From assembly GCA_030644725.1 (NCBI GenBank), contig CP130629.1, positions 2,767,501-2,831,500 on the forward strand: a stretch of DNA of 64,000 bases, in the 5' to 3' direction. The DNA is from Candidatus Electrothrix communis (lineage in GTDB: Bacteria > Desulfobacterota > Desulfobulbia > Desulfobulbales > Desulfobulbaceae). Position 1 is the first letter of the stretch; every line of letters begins with the position of its first letter. A program made the translations under genes and the position numbers. Under the pieces are notes generated by a model. That model was given only the letters and a program-made list of their open reading frames with translations. It searched no databases and had not been told where the DNA came from. This document shows positions 18,795 to 26,677 of this stretch, piece after piece.

Positions 18795-20015
18795 ATGCAT
18801 CTTAAACTCGCCTATAGAAACATCACGGCCTATAAAAAACGCAGCATCGTCACCCTGCTGCTGACCACGGTCACCACTGCCCTGCTGGTTTTTATCACAG
18901 CCTGGAACGAAGGCTCCCACAGCACGATCCTCAGTAATGCCGTGGAGATTTATCCGGGCTATATCCAGATAACCGGCAAGGGGTTCCGAGAGAATCCCAG
19001 CTTTGACAACCTGATCTTTGATGCACAGGTTGTTCATGATAAGCTTGCCGAACAGCAAGGCATTGCCGCCTTTGGTGCCCGCTTTGAGTCCTTTGTCCTT
19101 TTTTCTGTCGGAGAAAAGGCCGTGGGCGGCATGCTCACCGCCATTGAACCGGAAAAGGAAGCCCATCTCTCCCGCTTGGCTGACTCCCTGATCAAGGGCG
19201 AGTATCTCCAGGCAGGGGACGGCAATCAGGTCTATATCGGCAAGGAACTAGCCCGCCGTCTCAAGGTGGATGTGGGCGACATAGTCACCTTTATCGGCAG
19301 CGGGGCGGATTACTCCTTTGCAGCGGATAATCTTCGGATCAAGGGGATCTTTCAGACCGGCCTGTTTGAATTCGATGCTGCTGCCGCCTTTCTCGACAAG
19401 GGCTATTTTGATCAGATCATGGCCTCGGCAAACTATGCCACCCATTTCATTGTTCTGCCCAAAGAGCCGGAGCAGGCTGAGCAGCTGGCCGCCAGCATCG
19501 GCGTGGATCTGGGGCCGAAATATGCGTCTGCAAGCTGGAACCAGATCATGGCGGCCCTGGTCAAGGCCATGCAGCTGGATTCGGTGTTCGGCTATATCAC
19601 CCTGGGGATCATCTTTACGGTGATTTTTTTCGTTATCATGATCTATACCTTCCTGGCCGTGTTCGCCCGCATTCGTGAGTTGGGCATCCTGCGGGCCATT
19701 GGCACCAAACCCAGTGAAATTTTCATCATGCTCATACTGGAATCCTGCCTGCTGGCCCTGGTCAGCGTGCTGCTCGGTGGCCTGATCGGGGCTGGCGCGG
19801 CCTGGTATTTTGAGGCCAATCCTATTGTCTTTGCCAGTTTTGAAGAGCAGTTCAAGCAGTACGGCATGGCGGTTTCAGCCATTCCCACCGCCTTTATGCC
19901 CCTGGTTATCCTCCGGGATATGGCGATAATGTTTATTCTCTCGGTCCTGTCCACCCTCTATCCCATCCTCAAGGCCAACCGGATGCAACCTGTGGAGGCC
20001 ATGCACCATGTTTAG
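18795..20015 (+). CDS. FtsX/LolC-type ABC transporter permease
   Basis: About 406 residues from ATG 18795, which places the typical LKLAYRNITAYKKRS at the N-terminus; a frame start at 18753 is possible and neither has a strong ribosome site. Topology is MacB/LolE-like: one N-terminal helix (VTLLLTTVTTALLVFIT), a ~230-residue periplasmic domain, then three C-terminal helices (FTVIFFVIMIYTFLAVFA; LALVSVLLGGLIGAGA; MAIMFILSVLSTLYP). The motif ELGILRAIGTKPSEIF is diagnostic of FtsX-family permeases. It overlaps the next permease by 8 bases. No ATPase gene is adjacent. Confidence 0.8.
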   Translation: MHLKLAYRNITAYKKRSIVTLLLTTVTTALLVFITAWNEGSHSTILSNAVEIYPGYIQITGKGFRENPSFDNLIFDAQVVHDKLAEQQGIAAFGARFESFVLFSVGEKAVGGMLTAIEPEKEAHLSRLADSLIKGEYLQAGDGNQVYIGKELARRLKVDVGDIVTFIGSGADYSFAADNLRIKGIFQTGLFEFDAAAAFLDKGYFDQIMASANYATHFIVLPKEPEQAEQLAASIGVDLGPKYASASWNQIMAALVKAMQLDSVFGYITLGIIFTVIFFVIMIYTFLAVFARIRELGILRAIGTKPSEIFIMLILESCLLALVSVLLGGLIGAGAAWYFEANPIVFASFEEQFKQYGMAVSAIPTAFMPLVILRDMAIMFILSVLSTLYPILKANRMQPVEAMHHV

Positions 20016-21231
20016 TCTGATCATAAAAATCGCCCGAGCCTCTTTGGCTCGTCGCGGCCTGCGTTCTTTGTTGGTCGTTATGATGATCGCGGTCAGCCTC
20101 TGGGGCCTGCTGCTTATTGAAGGGGTTTATGAGGGGATGATTGAGCAGATGATCAATAATGCCATCCGCAGCGACAGCGGTCATCTCTCTCTTTTTGCTA
20201 AGGACTATCGCTCCGACCCGGATCTTTCCCGGCAGGTCCATGAGGTACCGGCCATCAAGACTGCTCTGGAGCAGGACACGCGGGTGCGGAGCTTTGCCGA
20301 GCGCATCAAGCAGGACGGCTTGGCCGCAACAGCCCATGCCTCACGGGGGGCTGTGATTATCGGCATGGATCTGGAAAAGGAAGAACAGCACGGCAGGTTG
20401 GCGGAATATCTTCAGAAAGGAGAATTTAGTTTCGGCAAGAAAGGCAAGGGGATTATCCTCGGCTTTAAGCTGGCTGATACCCTGCGGGTGCGCATCGGCA
20501 GCAAAATCATTCTCTCGGCTCAGGACATGCATGCGGAGGTTGCGTCTGCCGCCTTCCGGGTGACCGGCATCCTCAAAACCAATAATATGGGCCTGGATGA
20601 ACGGGCGGTCTTTATTGATCTGAACAAGATGCGTAAGATGCTGAGCGTGCCAGAGGGCCTGAGTCAGATTGCGGTTATTGTCTATGAGCAGGATCAGCTT
20701 GCCGAGGTGCAGGAGGATCTGCATACACGATTTCCTGATCTGGATATCCTCCGCTGGGACGAGCTGTACCCGGCCCTGATGCAGTCCAAGGTAATCATGG
20801 ACGGCTTTAATATGGTGATCAGCGGGATGATTTTCTGTGTGGCAGCCCTGGGAATTTTCGGGGTGATACTGGTTTCGGTGCTGGAGCGCATCCGAGAATT
20901 CGGGATCATGCTCGCCATCGGCACCCGCTTCGGCTTGATCCGCAATATTATCCTGGCTGAATCCTTTTTTCTCGGCCTGATCGGCTTTGTCTTTGGTAGC
21001 CTGATCGGAGGAGCAAATCTCTATTATTTCAAAGTCTACGGCCTTGATCTCAGTGCCTTCAGCGATGCCTTTGATGAGTTCGGTATGGATGCTATAACCT
21101 ATGCCGTTATCCGCCCGAGCTATTTTGTCACCGCCTTTGTTGCGGTGTTGCTGGCTACCTTTTTCAGTGTGCTGATTCCTTTGCGAGTTTTGAAGAAGTC
21201 CAATCCTATTGAGGCGATTAATAAGGTGTGA
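20008..21231 (+). CDS. FtsX/LolE-type ABC transporter permease
   Basis: A 407-aa partner of the preceding permease, starting inside its last codons after GGAGG. Same layout: N-terminal helix (LRSLLVVMMIAVSLWGLLLI), large periplasmic part, then three helices, with EFGILMAIGTR-like coupling motif (REFGIMLAIGTRFGLI). The two likely form a heterodimer, as LolC-LolE do. The ATP-binding subunit must be encoded elsewhere or borrowed; the nearest in the window is at 42660. Substrate (lipoprotein, lipid or other) is not visible. Confidence 0.8.
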   Translation: MFSLIIKIARASLARRGLRSLLVVMMIAVSLWGLLLIEGVYEGMIEQMINNAIRSDSGHLSLFAKDYRSDPDLSRQVHEVPAIKTALEQDTRVRSFAERIKQDGLAATAHASRGAVIIGMDLEKEEQHGRLAEYLQKGEFSFGKKGKGIILGFKLADTLRVRIGSKIILSAQDMHAEVASAAFRVTGILKTNNMGLDERAVFIDLNKMRKMLSVPEGLSQIAVIVYEQDQLAEVQEDLHTRFPDLDILRWDELYPALMQSKVIMDGFNMVISGMIFCVAALGIFGVILVSVLERIREFGIMLAIGTRFGLIRNIILAESFFLGLIGFVFGSLIGGANLYYFKVYGLDLSAFSDAFDEFGMDAITYAVIRPSYFVTAFVAVLLATFFSVLIPLRVLKKSNPIEAINKV

Positions 21232-21291
21232 TCCCCTCAAAGGGGACAGGAAAACGTATATAAACTTCAGTTTTATCGACAGGAGAACGCC

Positions 21292-21825
21292 ATGCCGAAT
21301 ACAGCCTATTTTGAGCATTATACAGCGGATGATTATGCCCGGTGGGAGGGTGATTGGGAATTGATCTACGGTGCGCCGTATGCCATGTCGCCGTCCCCTT
21401 CCATCTCGCACCAGCGCGTGGCGAAGCGACTCCTTGTGCTGCTGGATGCACAGTTGCAGGACTGCTCTTTATGCGAGGTGCTCAGCGAGGTGGACTGGCA
21501 TTGTGCCGATGACATCATCGTTCGACCGGATATCGTGGCGGTCTGTGAGGTTGAGGGGGAAAAGCTTGTTCAGACTCCTGAGCTGATTATTGAGATTGTT
21601 TCTTCATCCACGGTTAAGCGGGATGAGCAGATAAAATTTGCGTTGTATCAGGGGAAAGGGGTGAAAAACTATATCTTGGTTTATCCGCAGGAGCGGAAGA
21701 TCGTCATCTATCAATTAACTGGTGGACGGTACCGCAAGGTTGGGGACGATAAAACGGAATCTTTTGATTTCAGGGTAAGGAATTGTTCTGTTAGGCTTGA
21801 ATTTGAGCGGGTTTGGCGGGTGTAA
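21292..21825 (+). CDS. Uma2 family endonuclease (DUF820)
   Basis: A 177-aa protein with a strong AGGAGA before the ATG. The Uma2 core is seen as YEWVDGE-like WELIYGAPYAMSPSPSISHQ, then DDIIVRPDIVAVCE and PELIIEIVSSSTVKRDEQIKF, ending in YILVYPQERKIVIYQL. The conserved PD...E-X-V is a PD-(D/E)XK-type core. These proteins are very common in cyanobacteria and some Desulfobacterota, often in many copies, with no proven biological role. A second, more distant copy is at 39843. Confidence 0.8.
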   Translation: MPNTAYFEHYTADDYARWEGDWELIYGAPYAMSPSPSISHQRVAKRLLVLLDAQLQDCSLCEVLSEVDWHCADDIIVRPDIVAVCEVEGEKLVQTPELIIEIVSSSTVKRDEQIKFALYQGKGVKNYILVYPQERKIVIYQLTGGRYRKVGDDKTESFDFRVRNCSVRLEFERVWRV

Positions 21826-21985
21826 AATAGTTCCGATCTGTCTTTGAAATGGCTGGAAATAGAATGTTATGTTGAACCCAGGTTGAATTTTTTGTCTACG
21901 GATGCACTGACCCTATACCATCAGAGTGGGATCTTAACGGGATCAATAATGATGTTAGTTACTGACTTGATTAGGTACAATTAAA

Positions 21986-23068
21986 ATGGTGAAGAATAGC
22001 AACTCTGGTGTTGAAGGAGCTTCGGGCTATACCTTTCAACGGTGCTGCGTTGTACACCTTCTTTTTGATGAATTCGAAAATCTAAAGCCTGTTGATTACT
22101 TTGTCTGCGTGGAACATCACGAAGATTTTTTGTTTGCTTTTTTGGACAAAGATGGCTCTCTCCAAAAAGTTGATACTTATCAAGCTAAAAAATCCAGAGA
22201 TGACTGGAAAATCGATCAAGATTTTTGTGAAATAATTGGAAAGATTACCTTGGTCGGAAAAGAATTAATCAATGATAAGCACCATAAAACAAATTATTAT
22301 AAACATACATTAAACTTTCTAACAAATAGAAATATTTTGCTAAAGAGCAAGAATGAAAAAGATAAGAAACAACAGTCAGAGAAAATTCAAATATCTAATA
22401 AATCTGTTGGCTTTTCAAATCTTCATGAAACAATACAGGAAAATATCAAATCAAAATTAGTTAATGGTGAGAAGGCGGATTTTCAACAACTAGAAAATGT
22501 CAGCTTTAATTTTATTGATCTTCCACAAAGCTATAAAGGATGGAAGAGGATTTTAGTTGGACTATCTACAGAAATCTTCGGTGATGATATTAATGACCAT
22601 GAAGCAATAGTTACAACTTTAATGAAACTGCTTCAAGATATCGAGCTTACCTACAATAACAAAAATTTAGTTTTACTTGCAGATACGAATAAAAGGCTCT
22701 CAAAAAATAAAATCGATAGCACTTTTAATATGTTTGTAGAGAGCAAAAAGTCATTTGATTTTTGGCGTGCATATGCGGATGAGTTGTCTAGAAAATTAAA
22801 AATCAAGCTCCCGATAAAAAGGCGTGCGAAAGAGTTGCTAGAGAACTGTTTTGATTTCTTTAAGGATATACAGCAAGTTGAATATAGAAAAATCTACAGA
22901 TATGTCGAAGAGCATTTAGATATTGATGAAAAACATAGCAACGAAGCTGATTGCATTGTTGAGATTTACCAAACTTACATAAACATCTATCAGCCTAGGC
23001 TGGAGAATTATATGGTTGCATTTGCAGTTATAGCAGCGTACGTCGAAACAAGAGGAATGCATGTCTAA
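21986..23068 (+). CDS. DUF4297-type nuclease, LmuA-like
   Basis: A 360-aa AT-rich gene. The N-terminus reads SGVEGASGYTFQ (first nuclease element), YFVCVEHHEDFLFAF, then VDTYQAKKS, the (Q/E)xK catalytic element of DUF4297/Cap4-type dsDNA nucleases. Residues ~90-360 are helical and have no motif I recognise; this could be the sensor or partner-binding part. It overlaps the following SMC-like gene by 8 bases (ATGTCTAA), so the two are translationally coupled. Nuclease plus SMC-like ATPase is the Lamassu arrangement. Assignment rests on motif and context. Confidence 0.65.
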   Translation: MVKNSNSGVEGASGYTFQRCCVVHLLFDEFENLKPVDYFVCVEHHEDFLFAFLDKDGSLQKVDTYQAKKSRDDWKIDQDFCEIIGKITLVGKELINDKHHKTNYYKHTLNFLTNRNILLKSKNEKDKKQQSEKIQISNKSVGFSNLHETIQENIKSKLVNGEKADFQQLENVSFNFIDLPQSYKGWKRILVGLSTEIFGDDINDHEAIVTTLMKLLQDIELTYNNKNLVLLADTNKRLSKNKIDSTFNMFVESKKSFDFWRAYADELSRKLKIKLPIKRRAKELLENCFDFFKDIQQVEYRKIYRYVEEHLDIDEKHSNEADCIVEIYQTYINIYQPRLENYMVAFAVIAAYVETRGMHV

Positions 23069-24811
23069 ACTAATATTGAAAAATTTTTTTGTTTATTCTA
23101 ATGACACGGAAAAACATTTCTATACACAATTCAGCGATTCTGTAAATATCATTCACGGCAGGAATACGTCAGGGAAAAGCACCCTGATACAGTCAATTCT
23201 GTATACAATGGGAATAAATGATTCGAAAGAGAACCTGGATGAAATAATAAAAGGTAATGTAATATTTCGACTCGACTGTGAAATAAATTCGAGTAAATCA
23301 AGATTAAAATTGGTTTTTGTTCGTTCAGATGACACATTAGTTATTCGCCATGGTGATGGTAACCCGCTACGATTTGATGGAATCAACAGCAACAACTCTT
23401 ATGAATATGGAAGATACAAAGAATTATTTACTGATTTGTTTGGTTTTGATCTAAAACTTCAAAATAAATCTGAGCTTACAAAGGCTCCGTTGGAAGCTGC
23501 TTTTTTACCTTATTATATATCGCAGTCTGTTGGTTGGATTTATATTAGAGAGTCAATCGGAAACTATCGTTTTTATAAGGATTTCAAATTTGACTACTTA
23601 GATTACTATACAGGAATAAAAACAGGGCAAGATCGACTTGAAAAGTATGAGCTTCAAAAGGAAAAGCAGTCTGTCGTTTTTGAGTTAACACAACTGAATA
23701 ACTATAAATCGAGGAATGCAGGTTTAAAATTAGCAGCAATATTAGACGAACGGTTAAAAGGAAAAACTATTGAATATTTAGAAGGATACGGTGAGTTAAA
23801 TAATAAATTATCATCCGAAGAGGCCAATTACAATAAGTTATGTAATAGTCTATCGATGCTAAGAGGGAGGCAGAAAATACTTTCTCAGATCATCAAAAAT
23901 ATAAAAAATCAAAGGCCAAAAATTGATCAGTGCCCTACATGTAACCAAAGCCTCCCTGGTAACTTGAGAGAATTTTATCTTTATAGCCAAGATATTAATG
24001 ATGCAATCAAAGAGAAGGAGAGAGTCTCAGCGAATATTAAAAAAACAACAGCAAAGCTTAACTCTGCTGAAAAAAATGTTACTTCTCTCAGGGATGAAAT
24101 AAAAAAGAATATGATATTCTAAATAAATTCAAAACAGAAGGCGTTGATTTCAACTCTTGGCTTGACTATCAGGCAAATTTAAAAATGCTAGAAAATATTT
24201 CTTTTCAAACAAAGAAGTGCGAGGAAAGGATATCTAAAATACAAGGTGATATAGAAAATCTTGGTAATGACTCGGATATAGAGACATTACGCTCTCAGAA
24301 AGAGAAGGAATTTTTTCGTATATTTAAAGAAAAAACAAAGTCTTTAAAAGTTAAGATTCCTAACAATAATAAATACAGAGAGTTGTATTCAATGTCATCG
24401 TTTCCGTATCAAGGGGTTGAATTGCATAAAATAATAATGGCATACCATTTTTCCTTTAATGAGATGCTATCGAAAAATTCAAATGTTCATAAATTTCCTT
24501 TCATGCTTGATGCGATATTTAAAGAGGATATCGACAAGAAGAGTCGAGAGGAAATTTTTAAGTTTGTTGCTGAAGAATCAAAAAGGGATGTCCAGATTTT
24601 ATTTACTGTTGCTGAATTTAGAAGTGGCAAAAATAAAAGCTCAGATGATTATCTTTTCAAGATAAGCGATGTCAATGATAAATATTTTTCAAATAAAGCA
24701 AAACAGATATGCATAGGAAACGCGATTTCCGAACGAGCTTTTTTATCTCAATCATCTTTAGAAGACACAGACATTTTGCATGATGCCATTTCATTGCTTG
24801 AAACGGTGTAA
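23061..24811 (+). CDS. SMC/Rad50-like ATPase, LmuB-like, with internal frame change
   Basis: Read in two frames. The zero frame (23061-24122) gives 353 aa: Walker A GRNTSGKSTL (33-42), coiled coil, a Rad50-type hook CPTC (291-294), then coiled coil to a stop. The -1 frame continues without stop from before 24107 to 24811: coiled coil, signature region (FPYQGVELHKIIMAYHF), Walker B (FPFMLDAIFKED) and a normal end. Joining them at the A AAA AAG heptamer (24101-24107) gives about 583 aa with a complete ABC head. Without it, no ATPase can form. GAGGA precedes the ATG. It could be programmed frameshifting, a mutation or a homopolymer error. Confidence 0.7.
24101..24107 (+). promoter_or_regulatory. 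in-phase slippery heptamer A AAA AAG
   Basis: Zero-frame codons are ATA AAA AAG, the same X XXY YYZ heptamer and phase used by E. coli dnaX for -1 frameshifting. AGGG lies 7 bases upstream (24090-24093), resembling the stimulatory Shine-Dalgarno-like element of dnaX. The zero frame stops four codons after the heptamer. Downstream pairing is weak (GAATAT-G-ATATTC overlaps it). Confidence 0.5.
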
Positions 24812-24828
24812 ATTAATTTCTTAATTTT

Positions 24829-25098
24829 ATGACAGAATACAAAAGAATATACGACATCTTGAGCAAAATCTACGATAAACATCGCAGTAAATATCCTGAA
24901 AACGCCTCTGATTCTGAACAAATGTGCCTGATGTGGTCTACAGATGATCCGCCAGATGTGCTTGAAGACACAGAACCGTTGCAGGATATCGAAGAGGCTT
25001 TTGATATTTATCTCAATGACGATGATGCCTATGCTCTGTACGATATGGATCTGGCAGAGGCCGCGAAAAGGCTCCTTGAAATTCAACAGGAAACCTGA
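24829..25098 (+). CDS. small acidic protein of unknown function
   Basis: An 89-aa acidic protein (SKIYDKHRSKYPENASDSEQ, then MWSTDDPPDVLEDTEPLQD and NDDDAYALYDMDLAEAAKRL). No family recognised. It starts 17 bases after the SMC-like gene on the same strand, so it may belong to that operon as a third component, or be an independent gene. Its base composition is less AT-rich than the two genes before it, which slightly favours the second view. No ribosome site is evident. Confidence 0.5.
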   Translation: MTEYKRIYDILSKIYDKHRSKYPENASDSEQMCLMWSTDDPPDVLEDTEPLQDIEEAFDIYLNDDDAYALYDMDLAEAAKRLLEIQQET

Positions 25099-25138
25099 TC
25101 TGGATGTCCGATAATAAGCAATTCAGAGAAGGCAAATA

Positions 25139-25513
25139 ATGCTCAACTCCCTACCAACCAGCATCCAAACATTCTGCGACCTGATCAACGGCGGCTACCT
25201 CTACATTGATAAGACGCAATATCTCTACGAGCTGATCCGGGATACCAAGGGCGTCTATTTCCTCGCCAGCCCCTGCCGTTTTGGCAAAAGCCTGCTGATC
25301 TCCACCCTGGACGAGATTTTCCAGGGCAATAAAGAGCTGTTCAAGGGGCTGTGGTTCTACGACAGTCCCTATCAATGGCAGCCACATCCGGTCATTCGGA
25401 TTGATTTCAGCCGCCATGCTATCAAAAATGCAGCGGAACTTGAGCGCGTCCTGGAGTATTTCCTGGAAGAAATTGCCGAAGATCACGGCATATTTTATGC
25501 TCCTCTGCGATAA
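25139..25513 (+). pseudogene. AAA-ATPase-like/PDDEXK_9 protein, N-terminal remnant 1
   Basis: 124 residues of a family normally ~500 long (AAA-ATPase-like domain plus PD-(D/E)XK tail). The start MLNSLPTSIQTFCDLINGGY and YIDKTQYLYEL are typical. The P-loop reads ASPCRFGKSLLIS, with ARPRR altered to ASPCR. The frame stops after EEIAEDHGIFYAPLR and nothing of the nuclease domain follows. The first ~250 bases are nearly identical to 26180-26430, so this is one of two copies flanking the DUF6155 gene. Confidence 0.75.
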
Positions 25514-25580
25514 CAACAGAAGATATCCCAAGCTACAGTGGCAGTAAATATAACCCGTTCAAAACACCCAATACGAACCT

Positions 25581-26108
25581 ATGAAAAACATCACAATATC
25601 AAAGCTGAAAAAAGAACTGTCCGGAAAATCCGAGAAAGAATTGATCGACGAGATTGTCAATTTGTTTAAAAAAATTCCTCAAGTTAAAGAATACTACACC
25701 GTTGCTTTCAGTGCTGAAGGCGAAAAGCATGTCCAGGAGAAATATAAAGACATAATCACTCATGAATTTTTCCCTAAAAGGGGCTATGGAAAAGCAAGGT
25801 TGTCAGTTGCCAAGAAAGCAATAAATGATTTCAAAAAAATTTCAGACAAACCTCATCTCCTCATAGACATTATGCTTCACTATGTTGAAGAAGGAGTGAA
25901 TTACACAGCTCAGTATGGTGATATTAATGCGCCATTCTATAGCAGTATGTGCAGTATGTTCAACGATGCTATGAGATTAGCAGAGAAACATGACAGTCTG
26001 TCTCCATTTCAAAAAAAATGTGAAAAGATTGTAAGTGAGGCATGTGATGGCTGGGGATTTAAAGATGAGTTAAGCTTTATATATGATAACAGCTTTATAG
26101 AAGAATAA
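25581..26108 (+). CDS. DUF6155 family protein
   Basis: A 175-aa helical protein. Opening ITISKLKKELSGKSEKELID and KKIPQVKEYYTVAF, with LSPFQKKCEKIVSEACDGWG near the end, fit DUF6155, a family without known function. It is intact and AT-rich, and sits between two direct copies of an AAA-ATPase N-terminal remnant. It may have arrived with that repeat or been captured between two copies. Confidence 0.65.
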   Translation: MKNITISKLKKELSGKSEKELIDEIVNLFKKIPQVKEYYTVAFSAEGEKHVQEKYKDIITHEFFPKRGYGKARLSVAKKAINDFKKISDKPHLLIDIMLHYVEEGVNYTAQYGDINAPFYSSMCSMFNDAMRLAEKHDSLSPFQKKCEKIVSEACDGWGFKDELSFIYDNSFIEE

Positions 26109-26179
26109 GTTCTCGTTACAAAGATTGCTTTTTTCGGTTGCAACACAACCGTAGAGGCAGATGTTTTCAAAGGCAAATA

Positions 26180-26520
26180 ATGCTCAAGCCCCTACCAACC
26201 AGCATTCAAACATTCTGCGACCTGATCAACGGCGGCTACCTCTACATTGATAAGACGCAATATCTCTACGAGCTGGTACGCTACCCCAAGGGCGTCTATT
26301 TCCTCGCCAGACCCCGCCGTTTCGGCAAGAGCCTGCTGATCTCCACCGTGGACGAGATTTTTCAGGGCAATAAAGAGCTGTTCAAAGGGCTGTGGCTCAC
26401 TTTGACAGCCCCTATCAATGGCAGCAACATCCCGTCATTCGGATTGATTTCAGCCGCCATCGCATTAGGAATGAAGCAGACCTGGAAGTACGGATTCCTG
26501 GCCACCTGAGTCTCATAGCC
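26180..26520 (+). pseudogene. AAA-ATPase-like/PDDEXK_9 protein, N-terminal remnant 2
   Basis: Begins MLKPLPTSIQTFCDLINGGY with an intact P-loop (ARPRRFGKSLLIS). A frame change near 26395 then moves FDSPYQWQQHPVIRIDFSRH into another frame, and that frame is broken again before SLIARQYNF. At least two frame changes mean it is dead. A further open stretch in the third frame (HLLGAFSSVEHGLGESYLF, to about 26665) may be the tail of another lost gene. Confidence 0.75.
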
Positions 26521-26677
26521 CGGCAATATAACTTCCGTGCATTTGCTGGGGGCCTTCAGCTCAGTAGAGCACGGACTCGGCGAGTCCTATCTCTTTGTGA
26601 ATGAGCTGGTTTACGTTAACGGAAACTACCCTGAAATATGGAGAGGAGACGTCAAGTGGTCATCTTAACAGAAATAT

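Noticed and set aside
20341-21411. A 356-codon minus-strand frame across the second permease
   Set aside because: Shadow of the FtsX-type permease; composition is atypical and there is no start signal.
26535-26575. tRNA-like stretch (AGCTCAGTAGAGCA followed by a GGACTC/GAGTCC stem)
   Set aside because: The D-arm-like piece is there, but the D-loop is too short, there is no T-arm GTTCRA, and no acceptor stem can be paired.
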